Below are positions 11,228 through 22,085 of a stretch of 64,000 nt of DNA, piece by piece (the first letter of the stretch is position 1; each line of letters starts with the position of its first letter). Source of the DNA: Gambelia wislizenii (lineage: Eukaryota > Chordata > Lepidosauria > Squamata > Crotaphytidae); NCBI GenBank assembly GCA_030847615.1, contig JAUMIR010000003.1:77200001-77264000 (forward strand), in the 5' to 3' direction. The translations under genes and the position numbers were made by a program. The notes under the pieces were generated by a model, which saw only the letters and a list, made by a program, of their open reading frames with translations, did not search any database and had not been told where the DNA came from.

Positions 11228-11478
11228 CAGATTGTTGTTGTTGTTGTGTATCTTCAAGTAATTTCTGACTTATGGCAACCCTAAGACAAACCTATTGTGG
11301 GGGTTTTCTTGGCAGAATTTGTTCAGAGGAGGTTTGCCCTTGCCTTCCTCTGAGGCTTAGAGAATGTAATTTGCCCAAAGTCACTCAGTGGGTATGATGG
11401 CCAAACAGTGATTAGAACCCTGGTCTCCCAGTGTCCTAGACCAACACTCAAACCACGGCACTATGCTGGCTCTCAAGT
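11228..11478 (-). repeat. tRNA-derived SINE, near full length (antisense)
   Basis: Starts on the plus strand with the (TTG)n complement of the ACAACAACA tail, then CTTCAAGTAATTTCTGACTT, CAGAGGAGGTTTGCCCTTGC and GAACCCTGGTCTCC, and ends at CACTATGCTGGCTCTC, the complement of the tRNA-like head. Confidence 0.85.
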
Positions 11479-12599
11479 AGCAGATTACTTTGCCTATTTT
11501 TTGAGCATCATCTTTTAAAGCCTTCCACAGCTGGTGCTCTCAAGATGTGATGGACTATAGCTCCCACAACCTTCAGAGAATGTGGGCGTCAAGCATGTAG
11601 TTTAAGAATGAACAAATTGGCTAATTTAATCCACCCTTCCAGTGTGATGTGCTGTGGACTCCAGCCCACCCACTCATCATCAAGGCTGTGAAATTCAACA
11701 GCAAAGCTGTAGGACACATTAAAATCAGCAGGAAATGTTTGTCTATATGGGATTTTCCCATTTCCCAGAAATTTTCTGCCAAATTTCAGTGGCAAACCAT
11801 GAAAAACCATTTAAAGAAGAACTTTTCTCTTTTTGCCATAATGCCATTTATTGGGTTTTTACTGAAATTTGGTGCAAGTTGTAGAAGATTTATAGCAGCA
11901 TCATTTTGCAGGGTGTAAAACTGGTCTTGTGCAGTCACTAACCAGGGCAAATCTCTGTAGTGATATTTTCCCAGAGCGTTGCCATGTACAGGTGACTGTT
12001 GGTCTATAACAATTTCCAGCAATTTTCATCTCTCTTAGGACCAGGGGGTTTGTTGCCCTAAGTATTTGGACGTGGCTTTACAAGAGGGATAGCTCATAAA
12101 AATACATTATTTTTAGGAAAACCCATTCCCCCTTCAGCTACTGTAGGAATTGTAGCTAAGCCCAGAGGGAGCAGAGGAATCCAAGGGTGTGTGGGGGGGG
12201 CAGAGGATGTCAGCCCCTGCTAATCAAAAAGTCTGAAGACTTCAACCCTATGAGAACTGGCTCCACTTCACCACTGGTTTTCTTTTGGGAGGGGGTATAG
12301 ATCCTTGCCTTAACTATCTCCTACACTCTGAATAGACTTCTCTGCAGCTACTTTATGTGCATTGGCGATCTCCACTTCCATTTCTTCATCACCTCCCAAA
12401 TGCCAACCCTTCAGTTTCCCTGAGACAACTCTCTGTTCCTGCTTCCTGTTTTGGACTTGACACTGAAACATAACACAAGTCAGCTTTATGATAATATTAG
12501 AAGATAGTCTTCTTTGTGACTGCTCTCAAGTTGCAAAATTTCCTACCATAGGGGGTTCAGTTGCCCCCCTCTCTGTTGCCTTTCTGCTGACAGGCAAAG

Positions 12600-12905
12600 G
12601 ATTTTTTTTTTTAAGGCAAGCCTTTGGTTTTTAACTCATTGCAGCAGATGGAGCTTTTAATGTATGTGTGTGTGTGTGTGTCTGTGTGTGTGTCTGTGTT
12701 GTGTTTGCATTTTATTGTGTTTTAAATGTGTTTTTAAAACTAGTTTTAACTTGTGTTTTTAATAGAATTGTGGTTTAATTATCTTAACTTCTATATTAAT
12801 TGTTTTTAGTTATACTTTGTTTTGAATAGTCATGAGCTACCTTGAATCCTGTACAAGGTGAAGCATGGAATATACATTTTTAAAATAATAAATAAATATT
12901 GGTAT
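12600..12905. repeat. (TG)n microsatellite and LINE-like AT tail
   Basis: An imperfect TG tract spans about 12664-12700. The AT-rich stretch after it ends in GAGCTACCTTGAATCC...AAATAATAAATAAATA, which looks like the 3' end of an L2-type LINE or SINE. Confidence 0.5.
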
Positions 12906-13009
12906 TTTGGAGCATAGCAAATTAATCATTCTTCAAAGAAAAAAACTTTCAAAGTATTCCTTGACACACTGAACCACTTTACACATAGTATCAGCATCTA
13001 ATCCAGCAG

Positions 13010-13075
13010 TGGGAATCATGTGGCCCTCAAGATGTTAGTGGACTGCAATTCCCAGCATCCTCATAAGTTATCTGA
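13010..13075. mobile_element. MITE fragment (hAT-like, GTGGCCCTCAAGATG type)
   Basis: Contains ATGTGGCCCTCAAGATG and GGACTGCAATTCCCAGCATCC, the one-arm signature of the family at 14940-15078. Only one arm is visible. Confidence 0.45.
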
Positions 13076-14230
13076 TCTAAAGATGTGTGAATTGACTCTG
13101 AGATCTGAACTCAGATAATGGCATGGTCCACAGAATCAGTCCACATTCTGCCATTTTAAAACAGATAGCCACAGATGTCATATAGGCATCCTTCCAAGGG
13201 AGCCAGAGTTGGTTGGAATCTCCTGAATAGAGAACCTGGGTTTATTAATCTGTAATATATCAAGCTGTCTTATGTCCAGGGAATTTTTGCAAAGATCATC
13301 ATCACTTCAATTGGTCAGGTTATAACTAGTTGCATTGCTAAAGAGTGAGGATAGACAGAGGACAGGAAATTCAAGTACATGTTTTGCCATGACCATATGA
13401 ACAGTCATATAAAAGGAATGGTTGCTGGTGGCTTCCCCATCAGTAGAGGGGAATCCACTCAAGATTTTGATCTGAATTTTAAAAGTGCTACCTGAGGCAT
13501 TGAAGCTATTTAGGGGGTAAAGTTAGGCACCTTGGATAGCTTCTTTAAAGTTCAAACTGAAATTCAGGGTGGATTCACCACTTCCCATCATGGGAGTCAC
13601 CTGCTGCCACCACATAGAAGCAATTATAAGAGTTCCAGTGTACACCTTGGCATCCTTTTGGTGTAAGGTAGAGCTCTGGAACTGCCTCTTTAGGTCTTGG
13701 GGTTGGGGAAAGACTCTACCCTTTAGTTGTATTTGGGGTTTTTGCTCTCCCATATAAAGTCCTGGGTCTTAGGTGGAGCCTCTTGGGTTTGCCTTCCAGT
13801 AGATGGCTGGCTGGGGAGCAACACCAGTTACTGGACTTCACCAGATGTTTTGCCCAAGGAAAGGCTGAGGAGGTAGTCAAGGGGTGTCACCTGGCCTCAG
13901 CTGAACCTGCATGAGATTGCTCCCTCCTCTTGCTTCTTCCAAGATTATCATGATCTAAATAGATTTAGGTCACTAAAGTTGCCCTTATTTAACCCAACTT
14001 TCCCTGTCTGGTCTCATTATTCCATGGTAGGTCATCAAAACACTTTTATGTGATACTTGATAATAGTAGTTATTTGCTGCCCACCAACTTCTTTTATACA
14101 TGCTATCACATTTCCCAGGAAGGACATGCTATTAATCACTATGCATGTCTTAACTTGTAACCTCCATACATTATCTAACAAAAAAAATATTAATTCATAC
14201 TGGTTTATATTTATACCATCCCAGTTTATC
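13076..14230. other. Unique non-coding sequence
   Basis: No repeat family or protein domain is recognised. Short overlapping frames occur on both strands near 13523-13757 but show no domain or codon signature. Confidence 0.45.
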
Positions 14231-14234
14231 AGAG

Positions 14235-14425
14235 AAGAGCCACGGAGATGTAATGCTTAGAGTATTGGGATGGGATTTCATTGGCCCAAGTTCTAGTTGC
14301 CACTGAGCCATGAAACTCATTGGGTGACCTTGGGACACCCAACCTCTCACAGTATGACCTACCAGACAGGACTGTTTTAAGGATACAGTAGAGAGAAGGA
14401 GAGCAACCCATACTCCTTTCCATGG
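14235..14425 (+). repeat. Diverged tRNA-derived SINE
   Basis: A tRNA-like head (TGCTTAGAGTATTGGGATGGG, decayed box B AGTTCTAGTTGCC) is followed by CACTGAGCCATGAAACTCAT, GGGTGACCTTGGG and GACAGGACTGTTTTAAGGAT. This body type (the GTTGTTGTGAGGAT-tailed class) differs from the ACAACA-tailed SINEs and is shared with 47220-47425. Confidence 0.6.
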
Positions 14426-14441
14426 AAGAGAAACAGAACCA

Positions 14442-14640
14442 ACCATAGAATCAGAGAATTGTAGAGTTGGAAGAGTCCACGAGGGCCATCCAGTCCAACC
14501 CCCTGTCATGCAGGAATACCCAATCAAATCATCCCTGACAGATGGCCATCCAGCCTCTGTTTAAAGACCTCCAAAGAAGGAGACCCCACAACACTCCGAG
14601 AGAGTGTGTTCCACTGCCAAACAGCTCTTATTGTCAAAAT
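14442..14640 (-). repeat. CR1 LINE 3' end (antisense)
   Basis: The plus strand begins CATAGAATCAGAGAATTGTAG and continues CATCCAGTCCAACCCCCTG, GATGGCCATCCAGCCTCTG and AAAGACCTCCAA, the reverse complement of the CR1 end at position 1. It extends about 60 bp further into the 3' coding side than the copy at the window start. Confidence 0.9.
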
Positions 14641-14939
14641 GAATACAGATGGCGAGCCACTTTTTTGTATCTGGTTCTACATCTTGGAGTTTCATTTTTT
14701 AAAAAATTGATCTTTTAAGCCTGTCCACCTCTGTTTAAACATAAGAGACAAAGATAAGTTTAAACATAAGAGACAGAGAGGAAGTGCACATGTAGGAATC
14801 CACACAGATTATAATAACAACCCAAGAGAGGGTATGGCAAGCAAAGTTTGCTAACTTCCTTTGCTCCATGGTTTAAGTCCTGGTTTACTTGGTTAGCCTT
14901 TACCTTGACTAAGTGGGGATTCTGAACTAGCCATTTAAT

Positions 14940-15078
14940 CAGGAGTGGGCATTTTGTGGCCTTCCAGATATTGCTGCAACTGCAACTTCCATTTGCCCTT
15001 ACCATCATAACCAATGATAAAGAATGACAGGAACTGCAATCCACCAGTATCTGGAGGTCCACAATTAATTGCCCATGG
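14940..15078. mobile_element. hAT-like MITE, about 139 bp
   Basis: The left end GAGTGGGCATTTTGTGG and CTTCCAGATATTGC are mirrored by CAGTATCTGGAGGTCCAC and TTGCCCATGG at the right end. The termini resemble the CAGGGGTGGGCAA ends of hAT/Charlie elements. No clean 8 bp duplication was seen. Confidence 0.55.
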
Positions 15079-15159
15079 ACAACAGCAAAATAGCTGGGAG
15101 GATCAAGTCAGTGAGCTGCTCTTCCACCACAATCTTATGGTTAGCAAACTGGAACCAAG

Positions 15160-15515
15160 GGCCCTTTGAACTACACAATTATAGCACTATGATTCTCTGC
15201 CATGACTCCATCCTATGTAATACTGAATTCAAGCCAACTAAATCCCCTGGAGGCATGAGGTTTTGTCTGACCTTGGAAGCTAAGCTGTGTCAGATCTGGT
15301 TAGAACTCTGACCAGTGACTGCCAAGGTATAGCAGGTGTCGAAGACTATATTTCAGAGGAAAGCAATGGCAAACCACCTCTGAATAATCCTTGCCTAAGG
15401 AAAATGCTATGGAATTCATGTTCCCCCAAAGTTGACAGGCAACTTGAAGGCACACACATTGAAGAGGAATCATAGCACTATAATTGTGTTATGTCAAAGG
15501 GTCCCCAAATGTTGT
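15160..15515. mobile_element. TIR MITE (ACACAATTATAGCACTATGATTC family) split by a 5S-SINE
   Basis: The left arm at about 15163-15195 (ACTACACAATTATAGCACTA) is the inverse of the right arm at about 15466-15500 (TAGCACTATAATTGTGTTAT). The arms are separated by a 5S rRNA-derived SINE, so the MITE is older than the SINE. The same arms occur at 47705-47910 and in diverged form at 22900-23352. Confidence 0.6.
15240..15465 (+). repeat. 5S rRNA-derived SINE
   Basis: The head contains CTGACCTTGGAAGCTAAGC and GATCTGGTTAGAACTCTG, which match the internal promoter region of 5S rRNA. The body continues GACTATATTTCAGAGGAAAG and CAAACCACCTCTGAATAATC and ends GACAGGCAACTTGAAGGCAC. A second copy is at 22086. 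The pol III 5S-type promoter and Bov-B-type tail point to LINE-assisted mobilisation. Confidence 0.85.
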
Positions 15516-15594
15516 GCAATTCCAGGCTACTTACTTCTGCAATTCCAGGCTACTTACTTCACAGTATGAACCATACTGTGTGTGTATGTGCGTA

Positions 15595-15700
15595 TGCATG
15601 CACACACATATGTTTTCAAGTTGCCTGTTGATTTATGGAGGCCCATGAACTCCATAGGGTTTTCTTAAGCGAGGAATACTCAGGAGTGGTTTTCTCAGTC
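15595..15700 (-). repeat. 5S-SINE 3' fragment (antisense)
   Basis: TTTTCAAGTTGCCTGTTGAT, CCATGAACTCCATAGGGTTT and GCGAGGAATACTCAGGAGTG are the reverse complement of the 3' half of the SINE at 15240. The 5S head is missing. Confidence 0.75.
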
Positions 15701-16289
15701 TGCAATCTGATACACACATTTGTTTGGCAGTAAATTCTGTGGAGATCAGTGGGACTTCCCAGCAAACCTGGCTAAGAAAGGGCTGAAGCTTCTTGGCCCC
15801 TTTAAAGAAGGACTGGGCCAGCTCTTCATCTCTCCCAGCGATAAATTTCAGCCCCACTCCTCTAATAAGTTATGTGCCTTGACTTGCAGTGGTACCCGGG
15901 CATGTTTTAAAAGAAAATTAAAGTATTAATATTCCTGTGGAAATGTCCTCTTTTAAACCTGACAGTGAGGAATAGCATGCAGTGTCCTCTTTATTATTAA
16001 GAAGGAGAGAGATGGATGGGGCTGGAGGTGCCTGGAATCCATCTTGTGGGTATAATGGGGGAACAAGCCGTACTTTATGAAGGTAACTCACTGAACTACT
16101 TGGCAGAGAAAGCCATCTAGACCTGGGAAGCCTGCTTGGGAGTCATTTCCGAAGAAATCAATAGGCCTTACTTACCTCCAAGTAAGTGGGCCTAATTTAG
16201 GGGGGGGGTCCCTCAACATTCAAAGCCAGGGGTCCTGGCCATCGCTTGGCACTCCTGCTGAGATGATGATCATGACCATGATTTTCATC

Positions 16290-16780
16290 CTCCCCATTCT
16301 GGGAGTCAAGGCAGTTTACAAGAGTTAAAACTGATCTAGCTAAAACCTTTTCATCCTGCAAAAGTTAAAAATATAATTGAACGATCTATATACAATTGAA
16401 AACTGTTTAAAAAACAAATGATTTTAAAAAGAACAAATATAAAGGACACAGCACATGAAAGGCCCTTTTCTCTTGACCTGTCAGGCCTCCAAGGCCTGCC
16501 CAGACTTGCAAAAGGCCTTGTCTGCTTATTGCCTGAGTCCAAAAGAAGAGATCAGTGGTTCTTAACATGTGTTGGGGGGGGGCAGGGGGAGTGGCTGCAT
16601 GACAGGAGCCAAGGCAAAGGCTGGCTGGCTTGGCCTGTGCATGGCCATTCAATCCGCTCCAGCCACAAACTTGCAAGAAGAATCAGAAGAAAAGTCTTCT
16701 CTTCCCCTCCAGTGTCTCTGAGGGAAGATCTAATGGATAGTGTGTTGTTGTTGTTGTTGTTGTTGTTGTTTTAAATCTTG
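16290..16780. repeat. LINE-like repeat fragment and (TTG)n microsatellite
   Basis: GGGAGTCAAGGCAGTTTACAA and the following A-rich sequence match the style of 916-1372. GAAAGGCCCTTTTCTCTTGAC continues the same repeat. A run of about nine TTG units lies at 16743-16770. Confidence 0.45.
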
Positions 16781-17429
16781 AGTTTAATGGGGATTATCAA
16801 TTGTTACCCCTGTGCTTTACTGGAGATACCTTCAAAAACAGGTGCCAAAGAACCGTTGGCTTTAATCCCCTTATGAAGGCACACTTAGCAGAGTTTATAT
16901 TTAAAAATACATGCGCAAGAAAAATGTACTGATTCCGAACACACAGGTTTTAAATAGCCATCCACCTGGCTCACCCCCCCACTCTCTAGCTTAAAAGAGT
17001 CAGAGTACTCAAATGTAGCTTTAAAAGGATAAAAATACTTTACTCATGAACAGCATGTCAATCAAAAATCAGCAGTAACTTGAAAGTGTAGACTAAAATA
17101 ACAAAATACATCTAGAAAGCTACATCTTAAAACTAAAATATGCAGGAGCTCTGTCCAGAGGCTCCTGCTCCTTAGGATGTCATCATGGAGTCTTTTTTTC
17201 ATCTCATTGTGCTTTCCAGACAAAGAGAGTTAAAGCATGCCTCCTTCTCCAGGCACTCACATTACAAACAGGATGTGATATCATCTACTCTGTTTACATT
17301 TACCACTTAACTCTTTCAGCAGTTAAACAACTCAGCATATTGGATTGCAACTACATATCCCAACAGAGTTAAGTCTTGGGGGGTCCATGGAAACAAAAGA
17401 TATTTAAAGGGGGTCCCTGACAAAGAAAA

Positions 17430-17680
17430 GGTTAAGTGTCACTGGGATAGCCCATCTGATCCCTAGGCAAAGGGTCTTCCAAAACCTGGGAGCAGCCACC
17501 AAGTAGGCCCTCTCCCATTTCCCCACCAGAGTTACCGGAGAGAGAAAGTTACCCCTTCACCAGAATTCAAACCAGGGACAGACTCATATAAGGAGAAAGG
17601 GGCCTTCTTTTCTTGCTGGCCAGCGCATTGAGATTCACAGCCTTGGGACCCAGAAATGATTTCCAAGCAAACCTTTGTGG
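17430..17680. repeat. LINE-like repeat fragment (ACCAAGTAGGCCCTCTCCC block)
   Basis: Shares GGGAGCAGCCACCAAGTAGG and CCCACCAGAGTTACC with the 916-1372 repeat. No coding capacity. Confidence 0.4.
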
Positions 17681-18242
17681 CATAGACCCCTCCCTTCTTT
17701 TAACACCAAAGAGCTGAGGCCCTCCAATGAAGGTCAAGCCTAGAGATCCTTTGAGTGAGCTCTATGTTTAGACCTCCCAATCAGACCTACTCTCAAGTAT
17801 GCATACCTATGGTTGCAGCCGCAAAAGGTTATGATCATAGTCCTACAATTTTCTGTGTACTACATCAAGGAAGATCCTAGGTTCAGGTTCCTGTGCATCC
17901 TAATCTTATCTGTGTGCAGGACTGCCCTGCCAGAAGCAAAACTGGCTTTTTGTAGCTGAAGAGTTCAAACCTACTGGGCTCTTGTACCATAAGTTCCTTG
18001 CCAGAGCTCTGGGAAGTGATCTTTATAGACGACAACTCCCAGAATCCATCAGTCATTTACGTGGAAGTCTAGCTGTATTCCTTGGGGGTTTACTTCCAAG
18101 TAAGGGAGCATAGGATTACAGCTTTAATAAGAATGAGTGCAGAGCAAGAGTAGGCTTGTTTTTCAAAACTAACTAGAAGCAGAAGAACCAGGTCTTAGAT
18201 TTGTAATATAGGAATCTCTGGCTTTTCTTCGCAAATGAAGAT

Positions 18243-18611
18243 TCAGGAAGGACTCATCCCGCGCTTTCTGCAAGCGCGCTGATGACTAAAAAGGCCAATC
18301 CGAGATAAACAAGTCCGGTTGCAAAAAGCACAGCAGAAGGTCTCCTTGGGTCATGATTTTGGGTTGTGATTCTTTCTGCATTGTCGTTTCTCTTCAAGAC
18401 TTGTTCGGTGTGAGTTCTCAAATAAGGCTGCAGAATTGTGGATAGTGTGTCTCCATGCCTCCCGATGTGAGGCCAGGGTGGACCACTGTTGGTGATCAAT
18501 TTGGCCGAGCCTGAGATGTTGTTTCAGGGAGTCTTTGTATTGCTTTTTTGGAGCGCCCCTCTTACGCTGACCCCTGGCGAGTTCACAGGAGACACAAATG
18601 AAATCTTTCAT
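18243..18611 (-). pseudogene. LINE ORF2 C-terminal remnant with C2HC finger
   Basis: On the minus strand a frame runs from about 18611 to a terminal stop at 18243-18245, broken by one in-frame TGA at 18351-18353. Its first part has the motifs GAPKKQYKDSLKQHL and HREAWRHTI, typical of the region after the reverse transcriptase in several non-LTR retrotransposons. After the stop come a C-x2-C pair and then CLSRIGLFSHQRAC, together a C2HC zinc-finger-like end. The TGA probably arose from CGA by CpG decay. The RT and endonuclease are absent and no flanking piece of them is recognised, so this is an isolated 5'-truncated fragment. The clade was not assigned; the composition differs from the Bov-B and CR1 pieces nearby. 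Confidence 0.7.
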
Positions 18612-18676
18612 TTGAGCTCTTGAGGGTTGGCTTTTAGTCAGTAAATGCTTAACCTATAATCAATTTGGAGGTAATC

Positions 18677-19393
18677 TGCAGGAAATATAGCATTCTTCAT
18701 GAACTCCCCCCAATTTAGTAAGTTCAGGGATCTCCTTGCATGCTTGAGATCCTGCCCCTTTTCTCTTCAACCTAACTTAGTTGCCTTGTAGCTCATGGAA
18801 GCTATATGATATGGGGTGACTTGTTAAGTCATCCATCATATGACCTCCTGATTTAAATGTTTTATGATCCTTTGTGTGTTCTCTTCTTAGAGAAGCCTCA
18901 GACAGAGGTTCCCCATTCCTTCCAGGCACCTCACCTCCAGGCATGAAGAAGAGAGTTAAAGCTCTCACATTCTCCTTTCCTAAAGAATAATGAAATATGG
19001 ATGCTACTGAAACTAATGCTTAGAAAATCCTGCCTTGTTTATCCTATCCTATCCTATCCTGAAAACTCCCAGGATTGGGTGAGTTTCACTACCCTGAAAA
19101 TCCTTTAGTTAGTTAAGGACCTAGTCTTGCATTGAGTATGTAGATTGCAAACCTGTTAGTAAACGTTTTGATATGCATTTTTAAACAAACTCTTTTTGTC
19201 TTTATTTTGTTTGAGTGGCCTTAATGACTGGGTGATTTAGAGTAATTACCAATGCTAATTGAGCCTGCTTGCTTTGTCTCTGCTAACTCTGCTTGGTTAA
19301 ACTGAAACTTTTCTCAAGAAGATATTCCCAAAGGGCTTGCTCCCTAGAATCTTTAATATTTTTTTTTTAATTTTATGCTCACACACCCCTACA
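18677..19393 (+). mobile_element. Diverged solo LTR of the outer Copia family
   Basis: Collinear with the 649 bp LTR at 26471. Shared blocks include CATGACCTCCTGATTTAAAT-type sequence, TCCTTTGTGTGTTCTCTTC, GTGAGTTTCACTACCCTGAA, TTTTGATATGCATTTTTAAAC, TGACTGGGTGATTTAGAG and the end ATGCTCACACACCCCTACA. It starts TGCAGGAAATATAG and has candidate 5 bp flanks TAATC/CAATC. A (TATCC)n expansion at 19037-19060 lies inside it. It is much older than the copies at 26471 and 37042. Confidence 0.75.
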
Positions 19394-19531
19394 CAATCCA
19401 ATACCCTCTTTCCTGGTACTGGAAGCAAAACCCATTGAACTCTATGGGACTTAATTCTATGTGAAGGCTTGCCAGATTTAAAGGGACAAGTGCCCTCTCC
19501 AGTTTTTAGTCTGGCAACCCCACACATGCAC

Positions 19532-19763
19532 AGCCAGCATAGTGTAGTATTGTACTATATATGACTCTTTAGACCAGGGTTCGAATCCCCGCTCAGCCAT
19601 GGAAACCCCCTGGATGACCTTGGGCAAATCACACTCTCTCAGCCTTGGAGAAAGGCAATGGCAAAAATTCGTTTGAATAAATCTTGCCAAGAAGACTGAC
19701 TCCATGATAAGTTCGCATTAGGATCGCCATAAGTTGGAAACGGATGGAAGGCATACAACAACA
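19532..19763 (+). repeat. tRNA-derived SINE, full length
   Basis: Head AGCCAGCATAGTGTAGTATT; perfect pol III box B GGGTTCGAATCCC at 19578; body CTCAGCCATGGAAACCCC and GATGACCTTGGGCAAATCAC; tail GGATGGAAGGCATACAACAACA. Copies of this kind are transcribed by RNA polymerase III and moved by LINE enzymes sharing the 3' tail. Confidence 0.9.
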
Positions 19764-20274
19764 GCCCTCTCTGGTCTAGTAGCCATACTATGTAGACATA
19801 TAAGAGTGTACTGGTAGTAAGTCTGGGAGGGGGTACAGGCAAATTTGTTCCCCCTACACTAGGGTTACTGGGAGGTTTAGAGACGTCTGGTTTCTGAACT
19901 CCTCTTTGCTTCGCCCAATGACCCATGTACTGATTCATCGGTAACCCTCTGTTTGCAGATTTTCATAAACGTAAGAGCGGAGAACCGAAGCTACAGAACG
20001 GCCACTGCTCCAAACTAACGAAGTACAGTATATCTTTGTTTTCTTCTCCACAAAAATTGAACTGCTTTTGATTTTGAGCTGCTTTCCTCATCTGTCTCTC
20101 TGGCTTTAACTCTTTACTTCGTGTAAAATAAATATTCTCAGACACATTTGTAGTGCGGTGGTATTTTTTTTTAAAAAAATAAAGAATCGTATGGTTCATG
20201 GGAGTGCAAAGTTCTGCTTCACATGTTTGCTCTCACAGAAAAATTTCCTGATGGTTTTACTCATCAGTTTTACA

Positions 20275-20460
20275 AGAACCAGTTCATAAATGAGTACCCA
20301 GCCTGTGGGGGCAATTAGCTAACACACATTGGAGACTGTTTAATGCACTGTAGATGTGTAAATAGCTATTGCTTAAAACAATTTGTAAGCCGCTCTGATA
20401 GCCTTGTGGCTGAAGAGCGGGGGTATAAATAAATAAATAAAAATAAAATAAAATAAATCA
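20275..20460 (+). repeat. SINE with LINE-type tail, second copy
   Basis: Nearly the same as 9885-10100: GGGGGCAATTAGCTAACACA, GTAAGCCGCTCTGATAGCC, GTGGCTGAAGAGCGGGGGTA and an AAATAAATAAATAAAA tail. Directly followed by a different SINE at 20484. Confidence 0.75.
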
Positions 20461-20483
20461 GACTCTAGGCCATTAAAAATAAA

Positions 20484-20652
20484 CCAGCATGGCATAGTGG
20501 TTTGAATGTCAGAGTACGACTTTGGAGAACAGGGCCATGAAAAGCCACTGGGTGACCCTGGGCAAGTCACACCCTCTCAGCCTCAGAAAACCCCGTGATA
20601 GGGTCGCCTTAGAGACGCCATAAATCGGAAACGACTTGAAGGCACACAACAG
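20484..20652 (+). repeat. tRNA-derived SINE with internal deletion
   Basis: CCAGCATGGCATAGTGGTTTG is the tRNA-like head, followed by CACTGGGTGACCCTGGGCAA. It lacks the central GGCAATGGCAAACC block and then resumes CCCCGTGATAGGGTCGCC to the tail ACGACTTGAAGGCACACAAC. Confidence 0.85.
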
Positions 20653-21389
20653 GCCACTAAAGCAAGGGAGGCCTTGCTAAGGATGTTCTCTTCGAAGCAG
20701 TGAAGTCTCAACTGCCTTTGGGATTTGCTTCATTGAGGCCTCAAATCACTTAGTTATCCCTGCAAGAGTAGACCCATTAAGGTAATGAGATTTACACGCA
20801 TTTGAGTCACTATCCAGTGGATTTTAGGGCGTTCAGGTGACTACACCCCCAGCTAGTCCGGCCACTGAAAGAAAGAAAATTTCCCCAAAGTGCTGAATTT
20901 CGGAGTTACTGCTGGAGTTGAAAGGAAAGCAGATCACATGAAAAGTATGGCCCGTTGGGGGGTGGGATAAGGAAGGAGAAAAATTACACTTAAAGAGAGC
21001 TCCTCACAAGGACAGCTGGAATCTAGGGTGGCCCATTATTAACAGCCGGCAACGAATTAAAAATAACAATAATTTAACCAATAACAACTCGAAGGCGGGA
21101 GGAATTCTTTCTCTAAGACATTCCATTCCTCGCTTTCAAAGGCAAATTATAAAATGGATCAGGTGCTCGATTAAAAACCAACCTCTCGTTTTCTCCTATT
21201 CGAAGAAAGGGTCAGGGAGGGGGGAGGCAGAACCTTTCTCTTCATCTCCTCCTCCCTTGGCTGTAATTTACTTGCTACTTACCTGGGAGTAAATCCCATT
21301 ACACGCAGTGAAGTTTTACTTCTGGACAGGCCGGTGCAGGACTGCCAGGACTGCTCTTCTGTTAGCTGAGGAGTTCCCATAGGTTCTTT

Positions 21390-21490
21390 GCCAGAGCTTG
21401 GGAAAAGTGCCCTTTGCGGACTACAACTCCCAGAACCCGCCAGTCAATTCTGGGAGTTGTAGTCCACAAAGGGCACTTTCCCAGGCTCTG
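21390..21490. mobile_element. Near-perfect hairpin MITE around ACTACAACTCCCAGAA
   Basis: The left arm GCCAGAGCTTGGGAAAAGTG...GGACTACAACTCCCAGAA (21390-21435) pairs with TTCTGGGAGTTGTAGTCC...GCACTTTCCCAGGCTCTG (21449-21490), leaving a loop of about 13 bp. Single-arm relatives lie near 18005, 24075, 41860, 42120 and 57218. The ACTACAACTCCCAG word also resembles the ZNF143/THAP11 binding motif. Confidence 0.7.
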
Positions 21491-22007
21491 CTATTTTACG
21501 GGTTTTAAGGTCATCTGATTTCAGCATAAGGGAGGGAGGGCGACTCTATGCACAGGCGCCCTTCCGGAGACGCACCCGTTGCCAATGTTTAGGCTAAATC
21601 TAAATAGGGGAAAGCGAGACGGGGCTCCTCTGGGTGACCGTATCCTCGCAGGAATTTGTGGCTCAGCCGAAACAGGATGTTGGGAAAGTGCTTGTCTGGA
21701 CATCTAAAAACAGGTTGGAGGCTTCAACTTAATTGGGGAGGAGGAGTGGCTCCAGACTCAAAAATCAAAAGCAGCTCAAGTTTGTACCTCCCGCCTCCTC
21801 TCGCCCTCCCTGAGATACAGTGCTCTGATTTGGGCTTTCACTAGAAAATTTTATCTGTTACAGCACCCAAACGTATCTCCAGATGTGTCAGTACAGAGAA
21901 ACTTTTCTGTGTATGAAGTGGCTTGTAACCTTGCACAGAACGGCAATGTCCTGGGTCTCAAAGGAAGTTCCTTTGTTGCTCTTTAATGGAACCATTTTTT
22001 AAAAAAA

Positions 22008-22076
22008 TTGTTGCGGTGGTGATTTGCCATTAAGTCTACTTCGATTTATGGCAACCCTATAATGAAAGCTTCAGCT
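22008..22076 (-). repeat. SINE 3' fragment (antisense)
   Basis: TTGCCATTAAGTCTACTTCG and ATTTATGGCAACCCTATAATG are the complement of the SINE/Bov-B-type 3' tail region. It directly precedes the 5S-SINE. Confidence 0.55.
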
Positions 22077-22085
22077 GCCTAAATA

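Noticed and set aside
16418..16774. 118-codon plus-strand frame
   Set aside because: Spans a LINE-like repeat and ends in poly-Leu encoded by the (TTG)n microsatellite.
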